Shown here piece after piece: positions 33,869-46,900 of a stretch of DNA of 53,912 nt. The notes beneath the pieces were generated by a model that was not told the origin of the DNA, ran no database searches, and saw only the letters and a list, made by a program, of their open reading frames with translations. Made by a program: the position numbers and the translations under genes. The stretch spans positions 1 through 53,912 of the forward strand of contig CAKVOF010000005.1 in NCBI GenBank assembly GCA_934778125.1, read 5' to 3'. Source of the DNA: an uncultured Clostridia bacterium (GTDB lineage Bacteria; Bacillota; Clostridia; Christensenellales; UBA1242). Position 1 is the first letter of the stretch. Each line of letters starts with the position of its first letter.

Positions 33869-34792
33869 TTATGCTTTATTAGCGCTATCAAACACATTTT
33901 CCATTTTATTTTTGATAGTTTCTTGAACCAACTTCATTCCTTCCCCGTTATATTTTCTAATATCAACTTCAGATGGATTTTCAGTTAAATATTTTCTAAT
34001 TCCGGCAGTGAATGCAAGTTTGAGGTCACTATCAACATTTATTTTACAAATATTGTGCTTGCACGCTTGATTTAGCATTTTTTCAGGAATTCCGTTAGCG
34101 CCTTCAAGCTCTGCTCCGTATTTTTTAGCTAGTTCAATCAAATTTTGAGGAATAGAACTAGCCCCATGCAAAACAAGTGGGAAATTAGGCAACCTTTTTT
34201 CAATTTCAGATAAAATATCAAATTGAAGTTTTGCTTCGCCTTTAAATTTATGAGTTCCGTGGCTTGTTCCAATTGCAATTGCAAGGCTATCTATTCCAGT
34301 TTTCTTAACAAAATCTTCTGCTTGCTCTGGTGAGGTATAAATATTGTGACTTGCAACAACATCTTCTTCAACACCGGCCAAAACTCCCAATTCAGACTCA
34401 ACCGTAACATTATGAGCATGAGCATATTCAACAACTTTTTTTGTTAATGCAATATTTTTTTCATATGGCAAACTAGATGCATCAATCATAACATTAGTGA
34501 ATCCACTATCAACAGCCAATTTGCAATCTTCAAAAGTTTTTCCGTGGTCTAAATTTAAGCAAACTGGCACATTTAAATCACTTGCCAAACTTCTAGCAAT
34601 CGCAACTAAAGTTTTTGCACCAGAATATTTAATTGCACCAGTTGAACATTGCATAATAACTGGGCTATTGCATTCACTTGCAGTATTTAAAATACTTTTT
34701 GCAATTTCCATATTAACAAAATTAAACGCACCAATTGCATAGTGATTCTTTAACGCATCTTTAAACATTTCTCTACTATTAACTAATTCCAT
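33869..34792 (-). CDS. fba: Class II fructose-1,6-bisphosphate aldolase
   Basis: A 307-residue zinc enzyme that cleaves fructose 1,6-bisphosphate to DHAP and glyceraldehyde 3-phosphate. Motifs are NLDHGKTFEDCK (catalytic Asp82 and zinc-binding His83), ESELGVLAGVE (Glu), AIGTSHGTHKF (zinc His) and LVLHGASS (zinc His). KINVDSDLKLAF is the C-terminal signature. AAAAGGAGAAAGG precedes ATG. With gap nearby it supplies the lower glycolysis steps. Confidence 0.93.
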   Translation of the reverse strand: MELVNSREMFKDALKNHYAIGAFNFVNMEIAKSILNTASECNSPVIMQCSTGAIKYSGAKTLVAIARSLASDLNVPVCLNLDHGKTFEDCKLAVDSGFTNVMIDASSLPYEKNIALTKKVVEYAHAHNVTVESELGVLAGVEEDVVASHNIYTSPEQAEDFVKKTGIDSLAIAIGTSHGTHKFKGEAKLQFDILSEIEKRLPNFPLVLHGASSIPQNLIELAKKYGAELEGANGIPEKMLNQACKHNICKINVDSDLKLAFTAGIRKYLTENPSEVDIRKYNGEGMKLVQETIKNKMENVFDSANKA

Positions 34793-34927
34793 TCCTTTCT
34801 CCTTTTAAACTCAATATATTTTAAACTATATTTAATTTTCACGCAAATATTATAGATTGATTATAAGAATATTTTTGCTAATGAAATAAATCATTTTATG
34901 TTAATAGAACATCAATAAATTATAAAA

Positions 34928-34961
34928 AAATAGACTTTCTTAAATTTAAGAAAGTCTATTT
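34928..34961 (-). terminator. Terminator of the giant gene
   Basis: A perfect 17-bp palindrome (34928-34944 with 34945-34961, arm AAATAGACTTTCTTAAA) followed by TTTTTTT on the minus strand, 107 bases past the stop codon of the giant gene. Confidence 0.85.
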
Positions 34962-35067
34962 ATGATTGCTTAAGATTAATATATTAATAAATTTAAAATC
35001 TAGGAACAATTGAAGTTAAAATATTAATATCAATAATTTTCAATCAATGATTAATTAATTCAATGCT

Positions 35068-37905
35068 TTAAGCAATATTATCAACTTCATATTTTAATCT
35101 TGGCAAGCCATTATTGTAATTTGTGTCTGGCAATTCCCAAGTGTAGTCAGTATCCGTATCATTTTCCTTGAAGTCAAATTTGTAAATCGTTCCACTATAC
35201 GTGCTAGAATATATAGCACCACTTGAAGTTGAAATTTCAGCTAACATTTCAGCATTTGATTTCTTATAAACTGAATCATATGCTCCATCAGCATTTAGAT
35301 TTGGAAGATTAACATTAGCTAAACTTAAGTTATCAATATAACCCATTTGAGTGCAATTTGTGAATATAGCATCAGAAGAGTAATATGTGTTAACTGATGT
35401 TAAGTTCGTTGAAATTGAAGTGTCAGGACCGTATATCATTGCACTTAATGGATCAACTCCATTTGTGATATGATTGCTTATATTTGTTAACTGAGTACTC
35501 GTATAAGAATTCGAAGCGTAACCACAAATTGCTCCAACATGGTTATATGTTGAATCAGTGTTGTTATAAGAAATACCACTTAAAACTCTAACATTTTCAA
35601 TGTTTAAATCTCGTACGTAATTTGAACCCCCAAAAGCTCCTCCAATACGGAAATCGTAATCTCCGCTCATCAGATTCGAAACATTAACACTTATACCAGA
35701 AGTGTAATCGCCATTAGGGTTTGTTCCTTGAACACAATTTACTACATTTGCTTTAGATTGAACTTTACCAATTAAGCCACCTATATATATTACATCTGTA
35801 GATGAACCAAAGTTAACATTATTAATAATATTAAATAAAATTTGACCAGTATTGTAACAATTTGCTAATGTTTGTTCCACCCCACTTCCATTGGTCATTG
35901 CAACAAGTCCCCCTATCATATTAAAGCCTGTAAAATTACCTTGATTCAAGTTTGTTCCAATAATATTACCAGTGTTATATGAATTTGTCATTTTAGCAAA
36001 TGTATTACCAACTAATCCTGCGATACAATTTAGTTTATTCACGAATTCAGAGTTAGTACCACCAAATAATTGAATATCTCCGTTATTTACACATTGATCA
36101 AGAGTATAATATTCAGAGTTAAATCCTTCACAGCAAATTCCCGCAATATATTCGTATTTTGAAAACTTAGCACCAGTCAAGTTTCCATTATTTACTAATT
36201 TAGAAACATTTATTTTGTCATAGCTCGATATACTATAATTCATACTTACATAACTAACAATTCCAGACAAATACAATCCATCTAGTTGTATATCACCACA
36301 ATCAATATTTCCATTATTTATCATCTCAGTTATTGTGTATATTTTTTGGTAAGTTTCTCCAATAATTCCAGCAATTTTTACACTTGGACCAGTATCAGAA
36401 TTATATGCAGTTGAGTTTAAAGTTATATTTCCATTATTAATAAACTTAAGCATGTTTATTTTCTCTTTTCCAGAATTCATGTTTCCAACTATTCCACCAA
36501 CATAAGCACTGCTCCACCCAATAAGACTAGTCTCAATATTTCCAGAGTTTTTCAAATTACTGATTGAGATGCTATCAGTTCTAGCTGAATTTGGATCAAT
36601 ATAATAACATCCAATAACTCCGCCTAATTTTTTAACTGGAGTATTAACTAATATTATATCGTGAGTATTTTCTAATGTGTTTATATCAGTTGTTAAAGCA
36701 CCGTTTAATCTTCCAATAATGCCTCCCAATTCATAATCATTCACATTATAAGCATTGTTATGGCGAGTTGTTCCAAACACAGCACCACTGTTTTTCATAT
36801 TATCTAAATCTTTAGTTGCAGTTGATTCATCAACATAACCGATAACTCCACCAATATAAGTGTTAATACTTATAGCGTTTTTAAATTCACTTAACACTGA
36901 ACCGTTGTTATACATTTTAACAAGTGACCTAGCTTCAGCACCAGCAAAACCAACAACGCCACCAACATAAGCATTGCCATATATTCTATATTCAGCACTG
37001 TAATCATCAGGAGATAGCATGCTAGTAGTTTTATCAAGAAGCACATCACCATTATTAGTGATATTTAACTCTTCGCCACTGGAATCGCTACCATTTAACT
37101 TAGCAACCACACCACCAAGATAAACACTTGGAGCAGGTGAAACTTGCTTAGTTGAGTCTGAAGTTAACGTATAAGAATTTTGATAATTCCAATTCAACTT
37201 AAACTCGCTTTGCATATGAATTGAAATGTTGTTTGTTAGATTTTGTAAAGCGATGTTAGAAACACCAACTAATCCGCCCATATGATAATTAGAGCCTATT
37301 GGTTTTTCATTATAATCATAAGTAATCTCGTTGCCATCGCCTGAATAAAGGTTTCCTAAGTGTTCGGCATCGGCATAGATAAACATATTAATCATTCCAG
37401 CATTTGAATATATGCCCGAAACAGTTGCACCTCTTTCAACCACGCCAACAACGCCACCTAGAATATAGTCATCACCCATAATGTTCTTTGAATCGTTTCC
37501 AAATGTTAGTGGGAATGCAACGCCCGCTTTATTGTTTGTTGTTTCCACACCACAATTTGTGATTTTTCCATAAACTCTATTAGCGATGAATCCAAACACT
37601 TTAATATCGGATTTAACATTTTCACCACTCTTTGTTAACTTTGCAACCAAATTTTTAACTTCCCCGCGTTCTTCTATTTTATTGAATGGAGCATAGAAGT
37701 TATCAATTATTGCAAAGCCACCACCATCATAAACTCCGTTGAAATCAACTGGCGTTAGTTGTTTAGGATTTGATGCGGTGATATCTTGAGTTTGCTTATA
37801 ATTTAAAACGAATCCAGTGTTAACAAGTGGAACAAGGTAATCGTTCCAATCATCAGCACTTCCAATCCTTATTGGATCGGCTTCAGTTCCAGCACCATTA
37901 GGACT
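35068..37905 (-). repeat. Giant protein beta-helix block 5 and C-terminus
   Basis: From GAGTEADPIRIGSADD to the stop; rungs VGGVVGFAGA, IGGVIGYVD, LGGIIGRLNG, VGGIVGNMN and IGGLIGKVQS. The protein ends NNGLPRLKYEVDNIA with no membrane helix or sorting signal. Confidence 0.68.
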
Positions 37906-40900
37906 ATAGAACCATTTTGCATAAACAGTTAAAGTTGTTCCGCTTAAATATTTTTCAACTAGTTTAGGGTTAAACGCAATTCCATCACCAGGTTGAGCTA
38001 TAACTTCTCCGCCTGGAACTAGTGAGAATCCCATAAAGATATGATCTAATTTTGCAATGCTAACTCTTGGAATTTGAACTACCGAATTTAATCTAATTGT
38101 TTTACTTGTTAACTCAGCACTTGAAGTTCCACCTTGCAAATCAAAATTAACTTGATATTCTTGATCTAGTTCTTGATTCTTGAAATATGCATAACCATTA
38201 TTTTTAGTTGAATCAATTTTCCATAACCCATCAGCATTTGATTCAGAATAGAAATTAAATGTTGAATGGATGTCTGAGATTTTAGATTTAACATATGCAA
38301 TCAAGGTATCCTTATTTTCAAAGGTTATACCTTCAGTTGAGGCAAGTTTATATTCTGAAGTTGTGTCGTTAACGCCATCATATAAATCTAAATTTTCAAG
38401 GTCACTTGATATAACAACATTTGTTAAACTTGTTGGCGTGTTTTTAGAGTTGCTTCCTCCAATAAATGAAGTGTGCTCGTGACCTTCAAGTTCAGCTTCA
38501 TTAAGTCCAACAGGAAGATATGGAAGGTCTGAGTGTAAATTATGAGCGATATAAACATTACTTACAGTTAGCGATTGTGTGTCTATCACATAAATAATTC
38601 CTGTTCGATTATTGATATGAATGTCACCAAGAGAATAGCAATTATTAATATTGATACTCTTAACTTGCATATAGCCTAGTAAACTACCATACGTAAATCC
38701 AGCAAGGCTATTAGTGTAGGTATAAACTTCGTTATTAACATATGAATTAGAAATTGTTATAGAATAATCTTTGTTAGCCATGTGGCCAACCAATCCAGCA
38801 GAAGTACCCATTCCTCCAACCGCATTTCTAATATTTCCTAGATTATAACAATCTGAAATCACTAAATCTTTTGTAACTTCATTAGCACCTAAAAGGCCAC
38901 CAATTCTTACACAATAAACAACATCATTTTCAGTTGCAACGCCATATGGTTCAATAACTATATTGCCAGAGTTGCAAGATTTTTCAATAGAAGAAACATC
39001 TCTTCCAACCAATCCACCAACACCAACAGAGCACGTACTATAAACATATATAAATGAAGCTTGAAGTTTAACTTCGCCGATGTTTGAAGAATTTGCCACT
39101 TGCAATAATTCAGAGCCTAATCCAACTAATCCACCAAGCGCATATTCACTAGTTGTGTTTATGCTTTTCTCGCCTTCCTCATAGTATTGCTTATCTTTAT
39201 CGCAAGATAATATCACATCACCATAGTTGTTTGATTCAATCAATAGAGTGCCTCTATAATTCAACTCACTATCATTTTCAGCACCACCCACAAAGCCGAT
39301 TATTCCACCAACATAAACTTGGCTAGTTGTTGATTCACTGCCACCTTGAGCGTGAACGTTAATTCTACCATAGTTATTAATCTTAACAGAAATAATTTCA
39401 TCAGTAGGGAAAGTTGAAGCTCTTGCAATTCCGCCAGCTGCATTAATTCTTATATTTCCGTTAACAGTTATATCTCCGTTGTTTTCGCCTTTGAAGTTGC
39501 ATATATTTCCATTAGCACTTAAAACTAAACCACTAGCTTGTGCGATTCCATTAGATGTTACCGTAACGTTTCCATGGTTAAACAAGTTCCAGTCATACGC
39601 TGAACTCCAAGTCACTTCGCCAACAACACCTGAAGCAACAGCTTGAACTTTAGAAATTTCATAAGTTCCATCACCCTCAATGGCTGTTGCGGTTATTTCT
39701 CTATAATTTATTAAACTTCCAACGCCTCCATTTCCTAGCACTTGAGTAATAACACCTGCGCAAACTATTGATAATGAAGTTCCAGTAATCTTACCGTTGT
39801 TTTCTAATTTCTTAGATAAATCACATAAAGAAGTACCATCTACATCAGTAGCAATGCCTCCTCCAACCTGCATTGCAACACAACCAGAAATAGCATCACC
39901 ATTATCATCACTATCTCTAGTTGGTGTTAAGTTACTAAATGTTATATTTCCATTGTTCACTCCAGATGCATAGGCGCCAGCTAAATACCCAACTAGCCCC
40001 GCAACAAAGCCACTAACATTTGTTTGTGTTAAATTAATTGAAATATCTCCGTTATTTGTGCAATCAATAGTCTTAAAGCCTAATGCAGAAATCATTCCAA
40101 GATAATAATGATAATTAATTAAGCCATCAGTATCTGTTATATTCAAATTCATATTATTGCTTGAATTTTGTATTGTTCCAGAACTGAAAGTATTTAATCC
40201 ACCAATCATTAATCTTTCACCCATATATAATTTTAAACCAAAGCCACTTGGGTTTTTGCTTGTGACTTCAATGTTTGGAAGAACCATATTAACGTCGCAT
40301 TCCGCAATATTAACACTATCAATTAATCCAGTGTTAACATAACATAACAAAGCAGTTCCAATATTTTCAACAAAGTTAAAAGTGTTTGCTAAAGTTGAAA
40401 TATTTAAAGTTTTAATTGTTCCAGTATTTTTAATGATAAGAGGATCATAATCTAATAATGTGATTGTTTTCTCATTACCATTTAAAACTCCATTAAATTT
40501 ATCAGGCCTAATCATTTTGCTAGTTGAAGTTTCAACAATGTTCTTTCCAATAGTGAAGAACTTGCTTCTATTAGCAAAGATTGGCATCATAATGTTCCAT
40601 TCTTCAACATTATTGATAATGAATGGATCAGCTTCAGTTCCATTTCCTTGAATGTTGATATAAACCGCATTCAATGTTATTTCCTTAATTAATGAATATG
40701 TGATTGTTGTTGTTTCACCAACAGCAAGATTAATCATAGCTTCAATGCTAAAATCCATCCCATAGTTAATAACACTAGATTGTGAGTTTCCAATAAATGT
40801 TGCATCAGTATCTTTGAAATGATCTAATTTTCCATCTCCATCAACATCCCAACCAGCGAAATATGAATAAGTGCCATCGGTTGATGTTTTACCTGCATAC

Positions 40901-43900
40901 GATAGAAGAGGATTTCGAGTGTTAGTTAGAACCATTTGAGTTCCAACACTTGCTCCATCATCTAGATATTTAAGTTCAATAACATGTGCATAGTTATTTT
41001 GTGTGAAGATATATGGTAATTTCTTATTTAACTCACCTAGAGCATTTAATTCATCTTGAGTGAAGTATTCATAAGAGATATCAGTTATTCCACAAACATC
41101 TTCGCCATAATATTCAACACCTTCTTCAGCTTTTCTTGAAGAATCCACTCTTTCAATAGTGAATGTCATTTTCTTTTTGATTTTATTATTCTTAGGTGTT
41201 CCTTTAATAAATGAAGAAACAGTAAAGTCATTGAAGTTTAACCAAGCACCATAAATTGGATTTGTTGTGTCTCCAGCAGTATAGTCTCCATAAATATAGT
41301 TTTCTAAAGTTGTTTTATCAATTTCAGCATTAATTAATGATGAAACATCTCCAGAAGAATAAAATTCAAATGGAAGGCTATCTGATTGAGAGAATGAACC
41401 ATCGCTATTTTTTATGTAGTATTTTGGATTTTCAGTTTTAACAGCACAAGTTGCGATTGCATCTGTGTGTTTTATAGCATAGTTGTTTGAGAATGTTGCA
41501 GATGAACCTAAGTAGCATAACGCAATACTTTCAGCTCCAACCACTTTACCAGCATTATAAACTCTATCTATACTATAACCTTGTGCAACTTGAGATGCAG
41601 AATAAACTCCACCAATTCCAATGGCTTCGCTCATTGCATTAACTTCACCAGCATTGAAGCTTTTTACAATTGTTGCAATCGCACCTGCGATACCATAAGC
41701 ATTGGCTCCAGAAAGTTTTCCAGAGTTATATGAAGCTGATATAGTTGTTAATTTTGAATTCTCATTTTTAGTTCCAACTAAACCACCAGCGATTCCGTTA
41801 GAGCTAATTTCAGCCATATTATATGATGACTCAATTTGTAGTTTACCAGCTAGTGGCATACCAACTAATCCACCAACATAATAATCGCCTTCAACAACAT
41901 CACTTGAGTTGCCACATTCACTTAATTCCGTTGCACCATCAGTTGAACCAATAAGTCCACCAATTCCATTTTGTGCATCTTCATCACCTAAGCATTGAGA
42001 TGCATAAATGTTTCCACTATTTATTGAATCTAACAATTTAAATGTTTTATCAGCTGATGTGGCAAAACCGATTAAACCACCAATGCAACCTAGCAAGTGC
42101 TTAGCTGTTATTGACCCAGTGTTTGATATTTGATTGATAGTATAATCACCAATCATCGTTAATGAACCGATAACACCACCAATCACACCACCAATTGAAT
42201 TGGTTACAGTGATATCACCATTATTTTGCAAGCTTCCACTTAACTCTCCTTCATTAGAACTGCAAATAACTCCTTCACTATTTCCGCCAGCGATACCGCC
42301 AACAAACATGCCTCCACCATTAATTCCAACTAACTTACCTTGGCTATTAATCACATCACTTTTGCTATTTGGAGCAACAGTGATATTTCCAAAGTTATCA
42401 AGTCCACTAAGATACATTTTGCCCAATAATTTACCAACAATTCCACCAACATACAAATATGCGCTAGTAACTTTAACATCAATATTTGCATAGTTTCCAG
42501 CAGTTTCAATAATACCTGTGCGGGCACTAAGATCAGTAATCGTTACGCCACTGAATGCACCAATTGCAACAGCACCATTGGTTGATTCAGAATTAAATGA
42601 TGTTGGAAGATAATCATCTTGAACCATGATATCACCATAAACCTTACTGCTGATAATATTTCCCTTGTTTATAGCAACAAATGGAGAATATAGATTATAG
42701 GTTATTCCATTAATTTCTTCAGTGTGGGCAGTTAATTTACCCGTAGTTGAAATAGAAATTGTTGTGAATGTGCCTGATAATGTTTTTATCAAGGCTTCGC
42801 CACCTAAGGTGGCGATTGAGTGGCCATCACCATGATAGTAACCGTTAAATCCACTCAATCTTCTTATCTTTTCTGATTCAGTTTCAACCAAATCAGCTGT
42901 TTGCCTGAAGTATTTTTGATCCATTCCAAATACGTCCATAACTTTATTGTATGTTGTGATATCTGGAATTAGATATGGATAATCTTCAGTTCCATCTCCT
43001 GTTAATCCTTCTATAACAACAGGATAAAGTGTGATATCTGATGCGAATCTTACTTCATCGCCTGCCTTAAACTCAAGATCTCCATCAATTGTTTTTGAAT
43101 AACCAAGAGCAGAGTAACCCGACTTATAAGCTGGAAGAGTTGTTTTAATTCCCCTAATTGCATAGAATGATTCAATATCAGACTCAGAATATATAATTGT
43201 AATTTTAATAATGTTGTATTTAGAATAAGTTGAACTTAAGTATGGCAACGAAACACCATTTGTTCCTTTAACAATCAACTCGTTATCATTTAGCCTTGCA
43301 ACTTCATCACTAGTTAATGTGTAAGTAGTTCCATCGCTATTTTCATAGATAACTCCAGTTTGAGTTTGCTTGTTTCCAGCTTCATCGTAGTATGAAATTG
43401 TCATACCAACACTTGGATTTCCTTGCATCCAAACATTAGAGTCCCACTTATTTTCATTATAGATTGAACTATTTGGAAGCTCACCATAAATCATTTCATA
43501 CATCTTACTATAACTCATACTCATAACAACAACCGTTGCATCAGTATCAGTTGAAACATAGAATGAATATGGGATGTCGGCAGTTTCATTATATCTTGAA
43601 GTTGAATCGCCTTGAGTTGCATATAAGTTTCTATTGCTACTTTGAGTTAATATTCTCGAATCATTGTTAAATGCATAAGTTGCATTAGATGATGTTGGAT
43701 CTGGAAGGGTTGTTGGATCAACAGAGTAAATATTTCTGCTGTTTCCAGTTCCATCTGTTGGTAGTAAACAATATGTTGTGTTAGATGAATCGTAGTTTTC
43801 ACCAACAGCACCAATGTCATGGGCAATTCCGTATGCTTTAGAATAACCATTTGATTTAACTGCACCAAGGTTATATAAGTTTTGCATATAACCTGATTGA

Positions 43901-46900
43901 GTTGAATCTGCGTAAGCACCAGTAAGAACAAACAAACCACCAATTTTAATATTTGTTTGACTTGAGTCTTCATTAACAACAATATTACCAGCATTGAAAC
44001 AATTCACCGCATTATCAATCCAGTAACCACCTAATCCACCAACACCTTCTGTGTAACTTCCTCCAGTAACATTAATATTTCCAATGTTGTATGAATTTAA
44101 CATTTCTTTACAAGTGTTACCGCCAACTAATCCGCCAACAAAACCTCCTTCAATAGCCGTAATGTTACCAGTATTATAAGAATTTCTTACACTTACTTGT
44201 TGGCAATTACCAATCAATCCACCAACGTAACTTCTCTTATATGCTGTTATGTTTCCTGTGTTGTAGCAACTTTCAATGCTACTATGACCATCACCTAGTA
44301 TACCACCAAAGAAACTAGCATTATTCTCATCAAGATGATAATCACTTCTTAACTCACCTTTGTTATAGCAATCTTCAATAACTGAAGCTGTTCTTTGTTC
44401 TCCAATAATGCCTCCAATTGTGCAGTTCTTATTTTCTAGGACTGTTATATTACCTAAATTGCAACTTAATCTCACTCCATAAGCATAAGAAGATCCTTCA
44501 TCATATGCAATTATTCCGCCAGTTTTGATATTTGCTACTTGGTACTTTTCAGCACTTACAATCTGTGATTTTAAGTTACCTTCGTTAACGCAATTAATTA
44601 AGAATTTGCCACTTGTTCCAGATGATGACTTACCAACAATACCACCCAAGTAAATATAGATACTTTCGGAGCTTAAAGAGTCATTTAAATTATTATATGA
44701 AAGTTCAATATTTCCATAATTCTCTAAGCTTGATAAATCACATGAAGAATAATATAACTCTCCTATAACGCCACCATGGCACATAGTATTATTCGTTGAA
44801 GCACTTGCTATATTTGTTTCAACTGAACTAGTAATATTTCCATAGTTTACAAGGTTTTTAATAACACTGCTTGAGTTTTGAACATTAATTCTTGCAGATA
44901 TCCCACCAATCTTTGGAACATTATACCCCGTGGTAGAACAAATTATATTACCATAGTTGAAATTATTTATTATAGAAACAGGATATGAAGAATATGTTAT
45001 TACTTCACCATATATTCCACCTACTCCGCCAGAACTACCACAATCATTTGCAACTATATCACCATAATTAGTAAAGTTTTTAAATTCTCTGCTACCATTA
45101 TACGTATAATCTACACAACCTATAACTCCACCACAATTACAAACTGATGAAACAGTTAATTTTGCATTATTTACTAATTTATCATATATTCCTTGGTCAT
45201 ATTGTAATCTACCAATAACACCACCTATGTAACTGTATGATGAAGAAATTATTCCTTTTGAGTGGCTTATTTCACCATTATTTGTAAGGTTACTAAATTT
45301 AATTATTCCATCACCACTGCGCAATCCTCCAACAATTCCACCACAATATAATCCATAATAGCAATATTCTTTGTTTGGAATTATTGAGATATTACCATTA
45401 TTTTGAACATTTTGAAGCTCAACAGATTGAAGCGCATCTTCATCTATATTACTTATTACGCCTGATATATAGATATCATCTGTTTGATCTATGGTTATAT
45501 TAATAGAGACATTATTTGTGACATTTTTGACAATTACATCACCTTTATCAACCTTATTAACAACACCACTAGCAAATATATAGGTATCTTTACCAGACAC
45601 ATTAATTGTTGCATTAATGGCACCATAAGTAGAAACATTTTCTATAGTACCTGCGAAATTATATGCTAGAGGTGAAATGAAATAATAATTACTCTTAGAA
45701 TAAATCTCAATACTGCTGTTATGCAAATCAACATTTTTAAATGAACCGCTTAGAGTTTCATATAATGCAAGACCGCCATTTAGTTTAATTGCATAGCGCT
45801 TAGATTCTCCAGAACCATCAGTATATTCTGCACTATAATTTCCTGCAAGTTTTAAGTTCCTAATGATTTGGTTATTTTCATCTTCGATTAAATCCGCAGT
45901 TTGAAGGAAGTATAGCCCTTCTTTTCCGCCCAAGATTGGAATTATGTTGTTATAAACTTCAATTGTTGGGATTAAGTATGGGTTTGTTTGTGTTCCCTCA
46001 CCGTTCACAGCGAACCAAACAGCATATATAGTTGTTGAATCGCTAATTCCATTTTGAATCACTCCACCATCTTTATATTCCACGCTTCCCGTTGGAGTTG
46101 TTGACCAACCTGTGAAAATATAACCTGCACGAGTGAATTCGTTTACTGGAAGAGTTATCTTTTGATTTGGTGCAACTATAATAGTTTTAACGCTTGGATC
46201 AGTTGAACCATCATTTGCATTCAAGTTTAGAGATATTCCCCAAACTGCATATAGCGTTACATCGTTTACTGGAACAATTGAACCAGCATCACCGTAAGCA
46301 ATCGCTCCATTAGGAGATTTTGACCAACCTAGGAATGCTTTTCCAGCCATAGTTATTTTTGCGCTACCATCTGCATTAAATGCTGAAGGTAGGCTTGTGA
46401 TGAATCCTGTTGTTACGCCTAATTTGTTATCTGCAACAATCTCGCCTTCACCACCATTTAAGTTGAATGTAATTTCTGCACTACCAACTTCAATGTATTT
46501 CATATATGGATAACCATTGTTGTAATCCTCAAAGATTTTCCATAATGTGTCTCTAACATCTTCTTTGTATGAGATGTCCCAATTTTGTTCATTAAATATG
46601 CTATCTGCAAAAGTGCTAGATTTGATGTGTGAACCATCTCTTCCATAGATAGTATCTGAATAGTTATTTGCAGTCCATGTTCCATTTACCAACTCGTAAA
46701 CTGGAATGATTCTTGATGCAACAGTAGCCATAGTAGCAAAGTTTGCATCAGTGTTTGCTTGAGAACTACCATCTTCAGAGTTAACAACCATTATTGGCAT
46801 ATAATTATCGCCAACTTTTAGTGATGAATAACTATCTTCAAGTGTAACACTGCACACACCTATTCCAACGAAAGCACCAGTGAATATTCCACTTGAGAAC

